Positions 54,550 through 63,081 of a stretch of DNA of 64,000 nt are shown one piece after another. A program made the translations under genes and the position numbers. How positions within the stretch are numbered: position 1 is the stretch's first letter; the number at the start of each line of letters is the position of its first letter. This DNA comes from Burkholderia aenigmatica (GTDB taxonomy: Bacteria; Pseudomonadota; Gammaproteobacteria; Burkholderiales; Burkholderiaceae): assembly GCF_902499175.1 (NCBI RefSeq), contig NZ_CABVQC010000003.1:169257-233256 (forward strand), in the 5' to 3' direction. Under the pieces are notes generated by a model that worked only from the letters and a program-made list of their open reading frames with translations, was not told where the DNA came from and did not search any database.

Positions 54550-55851
54550 TCACTCGCTGCCGAGATAGAAGAAGCGGAACAGGAACACGGCGGCGATGAC
54601 CCACACGATCGGCTTGACCGTGCGGGCCTGGCCCGTCAGCAGCTTGAGGCCACCGTACGCGATGAAGCCGAACGCAACACCGTTTGCGATCGAGTACGTG
54701 AACGGCATCAGCAGCGCGGTCAGCGCGGCCGGCACGGCTTCCGTTGCGTCGTCCCACGGTACGTCGACCATCTCGCGCAGCATCAGGCACGACACGTACA
54801 GCAGTGCCGGTGCCGTGGCGTACGCCGGCACGACGCCGGCGAGCGGCGCGATGAACAGGCAGGCGAGGAACAGCACCGCGACGGTGATCGCCGTCACGCC
54901 CGTGCGGCCGCCGGCCTGCACGCCCGATGCGCTTTCGATATACGCGGTGGTCGACGACGTGCCGAGCACCGAGCCCGCGACGATCGCCGTGCTGTCGGCG
55001 AGCAGCGCCTTGTTCAGGCGGTTCATCTTGCCTTCGACGAGCAGGCCCGCACGGTTCGCGACGCCCATCAGCGTGCCGGTCGCGTCGAACAGCTCGACGA
55101 GGAAGAACACGAGGATCACGTTGATGATGCCGGTCGACAGTGCGGCGCGGATGTCGAGCTTGAACAGCGTTGCGTCGATCGACGGCGGCGCGGAGAACAC
55201 GCCGTGGAACTGGTTGTCGCCAAAGAAGAACGACAGGATCGTGACGCCGATGATGCCGATCAGGATCGCGCCACGCACGCGCAGGTGGTCGAGCGTGACG
55301 ATCGTGAAGAAGCCGATGATCGCGAGGATCGTGTCGTGCTTGTGCAGGTCGCCCAGCGTGACGAGCGTGGCCGGGTTGCCGACGATCACGCCCGACGTCT
55401 TCAGCGAGATGATGCCGAGGAACAGGCCGATACCCGCGGTGATCGAGATCCGCAGCGATTTCGGAATGCCGTTGACGATCGCCTCGCGCACGCGGAACAG
55501 CGTGACGAGCAGGAACAGGCAGCCGGAGATGAACACCGCGCCGAGCGCGGCCTGCCACGTGAAGCCCATCCCCTTGACGACCGTATACGCGAAATACGCG
55601 TTCAGGCCCATGCCGGGCGCGCACGCGATCGGGTAGTTCGCGTACAGCCCCATGATGATCGACGCCAGCGCCGCGACGAGGCAGGTCGCGACGAACACGG
55701 ATTCCTTCGGCATGCCGGCGTCGCCGAGGATCGCGGGGTTGACGAAGATGATGTAGGCCATCGTCAGGAATGTGGTGACGCCCGCGAGTATTTCGGTGCG
55801 GAAGTCGGTGCCGGCTTCAGCGAAGCCGAAATACCGCTTGATGGATTCCAT
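54550..55851 (-). CDS. NCS2-family purine permease (AzgA type)
   Basis: The protein is 433 residues from ATG 55851 with GGAG upstream. It is an integral membrane transporter. AzgA-group signatures are 'FRTEILAGVTTFLTMAYIIF', 'GLYANYPIACAPGMGLNAYF', 'FDATGTLMGVANRAGL' and 'GSVLGTSSTTAYIESASGVQ'. Members carry adenine, guanine or hypoxanthine with protons. It is preceded by an unusually long gap and appears monocistronic. Confidence 0.93.
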   Translation of the reverse strand: MESIKRYFGFAEAGTDFRTEILAGVTTFLTMAYIIFVNPAILGDAGMPKESVFVATCLVAALASIIMGLYANYPIACAPGMGLNAYFAYTVVKGMGFTWQAALGAVFISGCLFLLVTLFRVREAIVNGIPKSLRISITAGIGLFLGIISLKTSGVIVGNPATLVTLGDLHKHDTILAIIGFFTIVTLDHLRVRGAILIGIIGVTILSFFFGDNQFHGVFSAPPSIDATLFKLDIRAALSTGIINVILVFFLVELFDATGTLMGVANRAGLLVEGKMNRLNKALLADSTAIVAGSVLGTSSTTAYIESASGVQAGGRTGVTAITVAVLFLACLFIAPLAGVVPAYATAPALLYVSCLMLREMVDVPWDDATEAVPAALTALLMPFTYSIANGVAFGFIAYGGLKLLTGQARTVKPIVWVIAAVFLFRFFYLGSE

Positions 55852-56641
55852 GAAGGCGTTTCTCCGGTCGGGTTGTCGTGTTGCTTGTTGTGCCGAATTG
55901 TTGTAAAGGCAGCGCGCGGCCGGCTTACTGTACCCAGCCACTATTGCCCGGCTATCGGCGGATTGTAATAGCGCGGATAGCTCGGACGATATAGTTGGAG
56001 GGCACGATCGCACGATCGCTTGGCTGCCTGCGCGCGAACGGTCTGGCAGCCCGGCCGCGCGGCGAAGGCGCGCATTTTACCGGTTCGGGCGGAACGAACC
56101 GGAAGAAATGGCGGAAACGGGAGCGGGACATGCGAACGAGGCCGGCCGATGCGTGCGCAACGGCATGCAACACGGCACGCACGGCGGATCGCGCGCGGCG
56201 GTTGCGAGATGACATCCGACTGAAACGGAGCGCCCGCATGCTGCACGAATGCGTGACGGGCGGCGCGTGCGCGCAAACGCACGTGCGCGGCCGGTGCGGA
56301 TGCCCGGTAGCGGCGTGCAGCGGCCATTCGTCAGTCCAGGCGGTGGCAGATATCGGGCTATCGTGCGCCGAAGCCGTCCCGCCCGCAACTGTCATTTCGC
56401 GAAGCGGGGGCGACTGTGGTTTCTGTGTAAAAGATTGCAAGACCCCATCGCGTAAACCGGCAAGTCTTTCTAGGATAGATACACCGCGCATGCACACGCC
56501 GGCCGGTAATTGCCGACGCGGGGGAGTCGCAGTCCGTGCAGGCCGGGCGGTGAAGTGCGGTCAAGGCCGTTGCGCGTTCGGGCAGGCACGGCCGATTGCG
56601 ATTGCCCGATGCGGGTTCGTCCGTAAATCACGGAGGTCAGC
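55852..56641. other. 790-base gap between purine permease and 56642 gene
   Basis: Open frames exist but none has a start site or domain I trust. On the - strand the first 140 bases before the permease are AT-richer and should hold its promoter and leader; a riboswitch is conceivable but I could not draw one. The rest shows no repeats or RNA genes. Confidence 0.4.
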
Positions 56642-56920
56642 ATGTTGAACTGGATCAGCCGTTGGGCGATGCGACACGCCCCCACGCCGGAAAAAACCGC
56701 TGCGTCGATGCTCGTGACGGCGCGCATGGAACTGTTCGCTGCCGAACAGCGCGTCATCGACGCGAAATTACAAGCGGATTACTGGCGCGCACGTGTGTCA
56801 TTCCTCGAGGAGGTGCAGAAGCAGGGCATCGATCCGTGGGTGACCTCGCAGGCAGCGCAACGCCCCGACCTTGATTCCACTCCCCGAAGCACGGGCCCGC
56901 GTCTCGCCGCCAGCACCTGA
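56642..56920 (+). CDS. Small coiled-coil-like protein, unknown function
   Basis: The protein is 92 residues; ATG 56642 follows GGAGGTCAGC, a very good site. The middle is a long charged helix ('RMELFAAEQRVIDAKLQADY', then 'WRARVSFLEEVQKQGID'), and the C-terminus is low-complexity. No signal peptide. No named family is recognised; it looks like a genus-specific small protein. Confidence 0.65.
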   Translation: MLNWISRWAMRHAPTPEKTAASMLVTARMELFAAEQRVIDAKLQADYWRARVSFLEEVQKQGIDPWVTSQAAQRPDLDSTPRSTGPRLAAST

Positions 56921-57080
56921 TGCACCTGTTGCATCCCGTCGCTGCGCACGGCGCGCGATCGCGCGCGGCACGCACCGGCGTGCCGCGTCATTCGATGCGC
57001 ACCTGCGGCGCGTTACGCCGCAGGTGCGTCCGTTTCCGGTCGCGGCCGTTCCGCGACTCGTGCGCCTGACGGCGCGTCGC

Positions 57081-57455
57081 TCATCCGCTCCTTCTCCCTG
57101 CCCCAAAGAGCAAACGTTGCACCAGCGCGAGCGTGCGCCTGAAGCGCTCACCGCGCTGCACGAACGCGGTCGTGATCGTCGCTTCCGCCGACCGGTCGGC
57201 ATCGGTGCCGAGCCAGATGCGCTCGCCGCGTGCGATGCGCAGCACGTCGCCGGGCTGTACCCAGCAATCGTCGACGTTCGGCGGGCGCGTGACCCACAGC
57301 GCCGCGCCATACACGCGGAGCTCCGCGTCCTGCGGCGCGCGCCACGTCAGCGTCGCGCGCGGCGCGATCGCGAAACGGATCACGACAGTCGGTAACGCGA
57401 TCGTGCCGGCGCGGCGCCGATCGGGACGGTCAAACAGCGGGCTTGCCTGGTCCAT
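57081..57455 (-). CDS. DUF2917 family protein, copy 1
   Basis: The protein is 124 residues from ATG 57455 with GGAGAAGACG upstream. It is a small cupin-like DUF2917 protein: 'ATLTWRAPQDAELRVYGAAL', 'WVTRPPNVDDCWVQPGDVLR' and 'RGERIWLGTDA'. The family's role is unknown. It is a tandem paralogue of the gene at 57782, and both share promoter, leader frame and leader hairpin. Confidence 0.83.
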   Translation of the reverse strand: MDQASPLFDRPDRRRAGTIALPTVVIRFAIAPRATLTWRAPQDAELRVYGAALWVTRPPNVDDCWVQPGDVLRIARGERIWLGTDADRSAEATITTAFVQRGERFRRTLALVQRLLFGAGRRSG

Positions 57456-57500
57456 CGTCTTCTCCATTCAGTGAGCCGGACGGATGACGCGCACCAGAAC

Positions 57501-57532
57501 AAAAAGGCCTCATCCGTTTCCGGTGAGGCCTT
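57501..57532 (-). terminator. Leader hairpin/terminator, copy 1
   Basis: Reading leftwards, AAGGCCTCA pairs with TGAGGCCTT across an inner CCGG-containing loop and is followed by five T's. It lies 46 bases before the DUF2917 start and after the 28-codon leader frame, so it would act inside the leader (attenuation) or end a short RNA. It is conserved in copy 2. Confidence 0.7.
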
Positions 57533-57558
57533 GTGTGACATGCGGTACTGCTCGATTG

Positions 57559-57645
57559 CTAACGCACACGCGCCTCCCGTGAACCATTCTTTCGAATGTT
57601 CATCGATCGATGAATCACGGCGGCGATGGGCGTGTACGTAGGCAT
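57559..57645 (-). CDS. 28-codon leader frame, copy 1
   Basis: A frame from ATG 57645 to TAG 57559 encodes a basic 28-residue peptide (starts MPTYTPIAAV, ends REARVR). Its length, the first three codons, the last two codons and the stop are the same in copy 2 although the middle has diverged. No ribosome-binding site precedes it. The promoter's -10 lies 7 bases upstream, so the message could be leaderless. Confidence 0.4.
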   Translation of the reverse strand: MPTYTPIAAVIHRSMNIRKNGSREARVR

Positions 57646-57652
57646 GCGAACG

Positions 57653-57681
57653 AGTTTGTCTGCGTGGAACAGCGTTGTCAA
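57653..57681 (-). promoter_or_regulatory. Promoter of DUF2917 copy 1 unit
   Basis: Reading leftwards, TTGACA (57681-57676), 17 bases, CAAACT (57658-57653), then CGTTCGC and the leader ATG. The -35 is perfect; the -10 is weak but its position is conserved in copy 2. Confidence 0.5.
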
Positions 57682-57781
57682 CGACAATTTTCGGGATAGG
57701 CGAGTGCGATGCATCGACGTGCGCGCCTGGCATTGCGTGACGCTGCTGCATCCCCGTAGCGAGTGCGCAGCAGCGCTTTCG

Positions 57782-58171
57782 TCATGTACGACTTCGGCTT
57801 CGACTTCGACATCGCTCGCGCAGCAAGCTGCGCATTCGCGCGAGCGCATGCGCCAGCCATGCGCCGCGTGTCATCGCGTATGCGGTCGTGATCGATGCTT
57901 CGGCCGGACGGTCGTCGTCGGTGCTCATCCAGATACGATCACCGCGCTGCACGCGCAGCACGTCGCCGGTGCGTATCCAGTAATCGTCGACGCTGCCCAG
58001 CCGCGTGACCCACAGCGTCGCGTCGTGCACGCGGATCTCGGCGTCGTGTTGCGCGCGCCACGTCAGCGTCTTGCGCGGCGCGACCGTGAATTGCATCACG
58101 ACCCGCGGCAATGCGATCGCATCGGTGCGGCACCGATCGGGGCAGACAACCAGCCGGCTTGCTTGGTCCAT
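57782..58171 (-). CDS. DUF2917 family protein, copy 2
   Basis: The protein is 129 residues from ATG 58171, which begins MDQAS like copy 1. The core is well conserved ('LTWRAQHDAEIRVHDATLWV', 'VDDYWIRTGDVLRVQRGDRI'). The C-terminus is longer and ends in an Arg/Ser run. It arose by tandem duplication of a unit that includes the upstream region. Function unknown. Confidence 0.83.
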   Translation of the reverse strand: MDQASRLVVCPDRCRTDAIALPRVVMQFTVAPRKTLTWRAQHDAEIRVHDATLWVTRLGSVDDYWIRTGDVLRVQRGDRIWMSTDDDRPAEASITTAYAMTRGAWLAHALARMRSLLRERCRSRSRSRT

Positions 58172-58216
58172 CGTCATCTCCATCCGTTGAGCCGGGCGGG
58201 ATGACGCGCACCAAAA

Positions 58217-58249
58217 CAAAAAGGCCTCATCCGTTTCCGGCGAGGCCTT
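58217..58249 (-). terminator. Leader hairpin/terminator, copy 2
   Basis: Reading leftwards, AAGGCCTC pairs with GAGGCCTT and is followed by a T-run. It has the same place and nearly the same sequence as in copy 1, 46 bases before the DUF2917 start. Confidence 0.7.
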
Positions 58250-58275
58250 GTGACATGCAGTGCTGAATCTCGATG

Positions 58276-58362
58276 CTAACGCACAAGCGCCCCCGGTGAT
58301 CGCCCCGTATGGGCGTTCACTCGGTTTTTATGCGCGATGGCGGCGGGCTTGAGCGTAGGCAT
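58276..58362 (-). CDS. 28-codon leader frame, copy 2
   Basis: A frame from ATG 58362 to TAG 58276 encodes a basic 28-residue peptide (starts MPTLKPAAIA, ends GALVR). It is equal in length to copy 1, although about half the residues differ. No ribosome-binding site; the ATG lies 7 bases after the -10. Confidence 0.4.
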   Translation of the reverse strand: MPTLKPAAIAHKNRVNAHTGRSPGALVR

Positions 58363-58369
58363 GCGAACG

Positions 58370-58398
58370 AGTGTGTCGCGCCGGCGCAGCAATGTCAA
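58370..58398 (-). promoter_or_regulatory. Promoter of DUF2917 copy 2 unit
   Basis: Reading leftwards, TTGACA (58398-58393), 17 bases, CACACT (58375-58370), then CGTTCGC and ATG. It has the same geometry as copy 1. Confidence 0.5.
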
Positions 58399-58422
58399 CG
58401 GAATTTTCGAGATACTTGGCGG

Positions 58423-58710
58423 TCACGCGTCGCGTTGCGCGAGCCCGTTCACGAGCAGCTCGGACAGCAGGCCCGTCATCCCTTCCGGGTGCGTGGCTGC
58501 ACGTGCCTTCAGCTGTTCGACGAGTTCGGCATTGAGCTTGCACGCGAACGGCACGAGGCCCTGTTCCTGGTCGAGCTTGCGCTGCGCGCGGCGGTCGAGC
58601 TTGGCTGCGTCGTCGGCACCCTTGCCGAAACGCGCGGAGCCTGACTGCTTCATCGCGTGCGTCAGCTTGAGCGCCTTGTTCTTTTCGAGATCGGTTTTCT
58701 TCATGGCCAT
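58423..58710 (-). CDS. Small basic protein, possible ribbon-helix-helix
   Basis: The protein is 95 residues from ATG 58710 with GGAGGTGCC upstream. It is Lys-rich at the start ('MAMKKTDLEKNKALKLTHAM'). Its C-terminal half ('LVPFACKLNAELVEQLKARA', 'GLLSELLVNGLAQRD') has the strand-helix-helix look of Arc/CopG-type DNA-binding proteins. No toxin partner lies next to it. The family is not certain. Confidence 0.68.
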   Translation of the reverse strand: MAMKKTDLEKNKALKLTHAMKQSGSARFGKGADDAAKLDRRAQRKLDQEQGLVPFACKLNAELVEQLKARAATHPEGMTGLLSELLVNGLAQRDA

Positions 58711-58789
58711 CGCGGCACCTCCGGGAAATTGAAGCCGCGATTGTACGCATTTCGGCGGGCGACGCCCGCCGAGCCGGCTGGAAATCCGC

Positions 58790-59695
58790 TCAGGCGCCCT
58801 TCGCCGTGCCCCAGTTGCCGCCGTGCGCGGCCGCCTGCGCGGCCGGCGAGCGGGCGAGGTAGGCGAGCGCCTGTTCGGTCGAGCCTTCGTGGTGCGGCGT
58901 ATAGCTCGGCTTGAAATAGCGCAGCGCCGCACCGATCACCTTCCAGAACGACGGCAGGTGCCCGCGCCGCGAGCCGTGCCACCACGCGAGCACGAAACCC
59001 GGGTAGCGGCCGGCGTCCGGGTCGCGCCGGTACATGAATTTCGCGCCCGTCGTGATGTAGTAGAGCAGCAGCAGGATCACGAACGCCATATGCACGCAGC
59101 GCTCCGGATAGGTGCCGCCCATGTGCCGGTAGATGTCGAACGCGACCGTGCGGTGCTCGACTTCCTCCGCGCCGTGCCAGCGCAGCAGGTCGACCATCGT
59201 CGGGTCGGCTTTCCCTTCGTCGAGCCCGTGCGCGTTGAGCACCCAGTTGCCGAGATAGCCGAAGAAATGCTCGAGCGACGCGATCACCGCGAGCTGCTGC
59301 CGCAGCCAGAAGCGCGTGTGGCCGATCTTCAGCCCGAGCGGCTGTTCGCCGAGCACGCGCGTGAAGAGGCGATTGAGCTTCTGCGTGAACGGCTTCGTGT
59401 CGATCCCGTGCCGGTCGTAGTAGTGCTTGAGCACGCCGCCGTGCGAGCGCGAATGCACGGCTTCCTGCCGCAGGAAGCCTTCGGCCTCGTCGCGCAGGCG
59501 CGCATCGGTGATCAGCGGCAATGCCTTGTTGTACACGCGGCAGAACCACAGCTCGCCTTCCGGGAACAGCAGGTTCAGCGTGTTGATGATGTGCGTGCTG
59601 GCCGGGTCGTTCGGCACCCAGGTAATCGGCGTGTCGCTGAAGTCGAACTTCACGTGCCGGGCCTTGATCTTGTGATAGTCGGCGGTATCGGTCAT
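58790..59695 (-). CDS. Metal-dependent hydrolase-like protein (PF10118 type)
   Basis: The protein is 301 residues from ATG 59695 with GGGAGAC upstream. Motifs of this ferritin-like/di-iron-type family are visible: 'LWFCRVYNKALPLITDARLR', 'EGFLRQEAVHSRSHG' (ExxxH), 'ASLEHFFGYLG' and 'WHGAEEVEHRTVAFD' (ExxEH). One hydrophobic stretch ('AFVILLLLYYITTG') suggests membrane association. Family members are annotated as predicted metal-dependent hydrolases with no proven reaction; the ExxH motifs suggest an oxygenase-like metal site. It is the last gene of a three-gene leftward operon. Confidence 0.85.
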   Translation of the reverse strand: MTDTADYHKIKARHVKFDFSDTPITWVPNDPASTHIINTLNLLFPEGELWFCRVYNKALPLITDARLRDEAEGFLRQEAVHSRSHGGVLKHYYDRHGIDTKPFTQKLNRLFTRVLGEQPLGLKIGHTRFWLRQQLAVIASLEHFFGYLGNWVLNAHGLDEGKADPTMVDLLRWHGAEEVEHRTVAFDIYRHMGGTYPERCVHMAFVILLLLYYITTGAKFMYRRDPDAGRYPGFVLAWWHGSRRGHLPSFWKVIGAALRYFKPSYTPHHEGSTEQALAYLARSPAAQAAAHGGNWGTAKGA

Positions 59696-59725
59696 CTTTG
59701 TCTCCCTGTGCGGCGTCATGCGCCG

Positions 59726-61513
59726 TCAATGCGATGCCATGCTGACGCGGGCGATCATCCGGCCGAGCCACGGCATGAAGCGGCCGACGAAGCGCATCGC
59801 GTGCGCCTCGCCGCCGACCGCGACGACGGGGCGGTTGCGCAGCACGCCGTCGACCATCGCCTGAGCGACAGTTTCGGGTTTCAGGCCGCGCATCTGGTAC
59901 AGCTTCGTCGCGCGCTTGCGCAGCCGCGCTTCGTCCTGTGCATTGGCGCCCGCGTATTGCGTCGACGCCATGATTCCGGTTTCCGCGAAGCCGGGGCACA
60001 CGGCCGTCACGCCGATGCCTTGTTCCGCGAGTTCCGCGCGCATGCATTCGCTGAGCATCAGCACGGCGGCCTTCGTCGTCGCATACGCGGGCAGGTCGCG
60101 CGATGGCCCGAACGCGGCGGCCGATGCGGTGTTGACGATGTGCCCGCCGGTGCCGCGCGCGGCCATCTGCTGCGCGAACAATCGCGAGCCGTGGATCACG
60201 CCCCACAGGTTCACGTGCAGGATGCGCTCCCAGTGCCGCGTGCTGGTGTCGAGGATGCCGCCGGCCATGCCGATGCCCGCGTTGTTGATCACGACGTCCG
60301 CGCCGCCGAGTTCGCTGCCGACCCACGTCGCGAGCGCTTCCATCTCGTCGGCGGACCCGACGTCGACGCGTTTCGCGTGCGCTTGGGCGCCGGTCAGCCC
60401 GATCAGCAGCGCGGTGCGCTCGGCGCTCGCGAGATCGATGTCGCACGCGACGATCGTCGCGCCTTCGCGGGCGAACACGAGCGCCGCGCAGCGGCCGATG
60501 CCGCTGCCCGCGCCGGTTACCACCGCGACCTTGCCGCTGAAGCGGCCGCTCGTTGCGCGGCGGCGCGCGTTCGCGAGCGCGGGCGGTTCGTTGCCCGCTT
60601 CGACCGCGTCGATCAGTTGCCCGGCGAGATCCGCGAAGCGCGCCGGATCGGCGAGCGGCAGCCAGTGGCCGGCCGCGACTTCGCGACGGTAGTACTGCGG
60701 CACCCAGCGCGACAGGTTCTCGGACAGCGCGGGGCTCACGTATTTGTCGCCGAGCGGCACGATCGTCTGCACCGGCGCATGCGCGTAGCGTTCGCGCGGC
60801 GCGAACAGGCAGCGGATGAAGTTTGCGCGATAGAGGCGTACGCCGCGCGCGCCGTCGTCGGCCTGTGTCGGGCGCGGCGCGGCGGGCGTCTTCTCGAGCC
60901 GGTGCAGCAGGCGCGGCCACGCGCGGCCGAGCCACAGCCGCCAGCCGAGCTCGGGGATGAACGGCAGGTGGAACAGGTACACGTACCACGACCGCACGAG
61001 CTGGCCGCCGAGCTTGGCGAGCGACGCGGGCGTCGGGCGCAGCACGCGTTCGCGCAGCCAGAAGCCGACGTGGTCGAGGCACGGCCCCGAGCATGACGTG
61101 TACGACGCGATGCGGCCGGCGAGGCGCGGATCGGTGACGAATTCCCAGCCCTGGATCGAGCCCCAGTCGTGCGCGATCAGGTGCACGGCGCGGCCGGGGC
61201 AGAGCGCGTCGATCACCGCGACGAAGTCGTCGGTCAGCTTCGCGAGGTGGTAGTCGGCCGTGCGCTTCGGCACGCCGGACAGGCCCGCGCCGCGCACGTC
61301 GTACGCGATCACGAAGTGCTTGCGCGCGAGCAGCGGCGCGACGTGCTGCCAGACGCTGCTGTCGTCGGGATAGCCGTGCACGAGCACGACCGGCGAGCGG
61401 GCCGGGTCGCCCCAAGTCTTGACCGCGAGCGTCAGGTCGCCGGAGGCGACCGCCGTTTCGCTATGAACCGATTCGAACAGGGCCAGCGGCGCTTCGTCGG
61501 AAAGAGGCTGCAT
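59726..61513 (-). CDS. Fusion of epoxide-hydrolase-like domain and SDR oxidoreductase
   Basis: The protein is 595 residues with two catalytic domains. Residues 15-305 are an alpha/beta hydrolase with nucleophile Asp116 in AHDWG, the epoxide-hydrolase type. Residues 325-590 are a short-chain dehydrogenase with the NAD(P) motif GAGSGIG (334-340), NNAG (410-413), Ser464 and Tyr477-x3-Lys481. The same fusion is known in EphD of mycobacteria. It could hydrolyse and then oxidise a lipid-derived substrate. It lies 30 bases before the metal-dependent hydrolase gene and 45 after the M24 peptidase gene, all leftward. Confidence 0.9.
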   Translation of the reverse strand: MQPLSDEAPLALFESVHSETAVASGDLTLAVKTWGDPARSPVVLVHGYPDDSSVWQHVAPLLARKHFVIAYDVRGAGLSGVPKRTADYHLAKLTDDFVAVIDALCPGRAVHLIAHDWGSIQGWEFVTDPRLAGRIASYTSCSGPCLDHVGFWLRERVLRPTPASLAKLGGQLVRSWYVYLFHLPFIPELGWRLWLGRAWPRLLHRLEKTPAAPRPTQADDGARGVRLYRANFIRCLFAPRERYAHAPVQTIVPLGDKYVSPALSENLSRWVPQYYRREVAAGHWLPLADPARFADLAGQLIDAVEAGNEPPALANARRRATSGRFSGKVAVVTGAGSGIGRCAALVFAREGATIVACDIDLASAERTALLIGLTGAQAHAKRVDVGSADEMEALATWVGSELGGADVVINNAGIGMAGGILDTSTRHWERILHVNLWGVIHGSRLFAQQMAARGTGGHIVNTASAAAFGPSRDLPAYATTKAAVLMLSECMRAELAEQGIGVTAVCPGFAETGIMASTQYAGANAQDEARLRKRATKLYQMRGLKPETVAQAMVDGVLRNRPVVAVGGEAHAMRFVGRFMPWLGRMIARVSMASH

Positions 61514-61558
61514 CGTGAGTCCGTCGTTCAGGGAGTCGGGAGGAAGGGCGCGTGCGTG

Positions 61559-62458
61559 TCAGGCGGCGGCCGGCACGGTCGCGACGGCCTGCGTACGCTC
61601 GGCCTGGCGGCGCTGCCAGCGACGCACGTGCGGCAGGTCGTCGTCGAGCCAGTACGCGTCGTCTTCGGTGATGACCAGCAGCTCTTCGAATTTCGCGCCG
61701 ACGCCAGAGAAGCCGAGATGCGGCTCGACCGCCCACAGGCCCGGCACCGGTGCATGCTCGGAGCGGCGGTCGATCGACCACAGCGGCGACCAGCCTTGCT
61801 GTTTTGCCGCGCGGCCCTGGTCGAGCAGCAGGTTGCGCGTCGCGTTCAGCCCGAAGCGCGCGACGAAGCGTGGCTTCGACAGCTTGTGGATCTTCGCGAC
61901 GCGATGCGCGAGCACCTTGAACGGATAGGCCTTGTGGCGCGGCTCGACGCCCTGGCGGCGGCACAGCGCGTCGACTTCCTGCGCGACTTCGGCCATCGAC
62001 CGGCGCTCCTTCACGAGCCGCACGATCATGTCGCGATGGTCCATCAGGTCGTCCTGCAGCTGTTCGAGGATCGGGTTGTGGCCGAGGCAGTGCGCGTAGC
62101 CGACGTCGGCGACGATGCCGTCGAGCACCGGCGCGACGTCGAGGATCACCGGCATATCGGTTTCGAGCTGCCGGTTGCTCGGGAAGAACGCGAGATTGAA
62201 ACCGCCCATGTGCTTGAGTCCCGAGAAGCCTTCGAACGCAGTGCGGTCGCCGAACCACGCGAACGGCTTGTGCAGCCAGTCGTGCACGCCGTTGTCCTGC
62301 AGCCATTCGGTCAGCAGGCGCGCGGCTTCCTTTTCGGTGATGCCGGGGTAGAGCATCGCGCCGACGGTTTCGACGCAGCGGTAGGCAAGCTGCTGGACCG
62401 CGCGGAATTGCGGCAGCTCGTCGAGGTGGACTTCCGGCAGCGGGTGGTGGTCGGCCAT
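61559..62458 (-). CDS. M24 family metallopeptidase (Xaa-Pro peptidase-like)
   Basis: The protein is 299 residues, one pita-bread domain without the usual N-terminal domain of full-length Xaa-Pro peptidases. The metal ligands can be placed as Asp107 ('VILDVAP'), Asp118 ('IVADVGYA'), His185 ('KVLAHRVAKI'), Glu245 ('AVEPHLG') and Glu258 or Glu259 ('KFEELLV'). It is probably a cytosolic aminopeptidase or, as for creatinase, a non-peptidase hydrolase. It is the first gene of the operon with the fusion protein and the metal-dependent hydrolase. Confidence 0.85.
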   Translation of the reverse strand: MADHHPLPEVHLDELPQFRAVQQLAYRCVETVGAMLYPGITEKEAARLLTEWLQDNGVHDWLHKPFAWFGDRTAFEGFSGLKHMGGFNLAFFPSNRQLETDMPVILDVAPVLDGIVADVGYAHCLGHNPILEQLQDDLMDHRDMIVRLVKERRSMAEVAQEVDALCRRQGVEPRHKAYPFKVLAHRVAKIHKLSKPRFVARFGLNATRNLLLDQGRAAKQQGWSPLWSIDRRSEHAPVPGLWAVEPHLGFSGVGAKFEELLVITEDDAYWLDDDLPHVRRWQRRQAERTQAVATVPAAA

Positions 62459-62791
62459 GGCGCGTCTCCGTTTGGGGCGCTGATCCGGAACGCGCCCGCC
62501 GGCGTCACTGTCGCGGGTTATTCAGTCAGCATTTAATGTGTCATTGAACGATGTAATGATCATAGACGGTTCCGCGCCGACGGACGTGAGGATTTGTCCT
62601 AATGGATCGGGGAAATGGAGGGGAAGCTCTAGAGGCGGGATGGGCGAGGTCGGCGTGGTGGCACACGTCATTCGCCGATGATACTTGTCGATAATTGGGC
62701 TGTAGCGAAATGATTTCGTAAGAATGGTCCGTGCCCGCACCGCGGTGCTTTAACTGCTCAACGACAACCGATTCAGGAAATGGGATCCGGC
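62459..62791. other. Gap before 62792 gene, partly AT-richer
   Basis: No gene, tRNA or repeat is visible. From about 62520 to 62780 the GC content falls, which suggests regulatory DNA for the leftward operon and the rightward small gene or a remnant of foreign DNA. I could not fix a promoter. Confidence 0.35.
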
Positions 62792-63022
62792 ATGACTCAT
62801 CCAATTTTTGACTTGCTGACGAGGCTGGATGGTGCACATCTGGCTTATGCACTCAGTCGGCATCGACCAGACGCCATTCTCGTGTCCGTGACGGTCGTCG
62901 GACAGCGTATCGAGATCGACGTGTTCGATGACGGGCACATGGAAGTGTCCCGGTTCGTGGGTAACGAGGACATTGAAGGCGGCGCCGAACTGATCGATTC
63001 CATTCTGGCGGCAGCGGGTTAG
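62792..63022 (+). CDS. Small acidic protein, unknown function
   Basis: The protein is 76 residues from ATG 62792 (an in-frame ATG at 62780 adds four). It reads as a compact alpha/beta domain: 'PIFDLLTRLDGAHLAYALSR', 'AILVSVTVVGQRIEIDVFDD', 'HMEVSRFVGNEDIEGGAELI'. The strand pattern is like that of small immunity or regulatory domains, but I do not recognise a family. It stands alone. Confidence 0.6.
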   Translation: MTHPIFDLLTRLDGAHLAYALSRHRPDAILVSVTVVGQRIEIDVFDDGHMEVSRFVGNEDIEGGAELIDSILAAAG

Positions 63023-63081
63023 GGCGGCGATCGACGTACGCAAGGCTGCACACGGGACGATCCGAAGGCCGCTGCGCGCGC

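Noticed and set aside
55952..56497. A 181-codon - strand frame upstream of the purine permease
   Set aside because: It has no ribosome-binding site or domain, and its Arg/Ser/Pro-rich text looks like random GC-rich translation.
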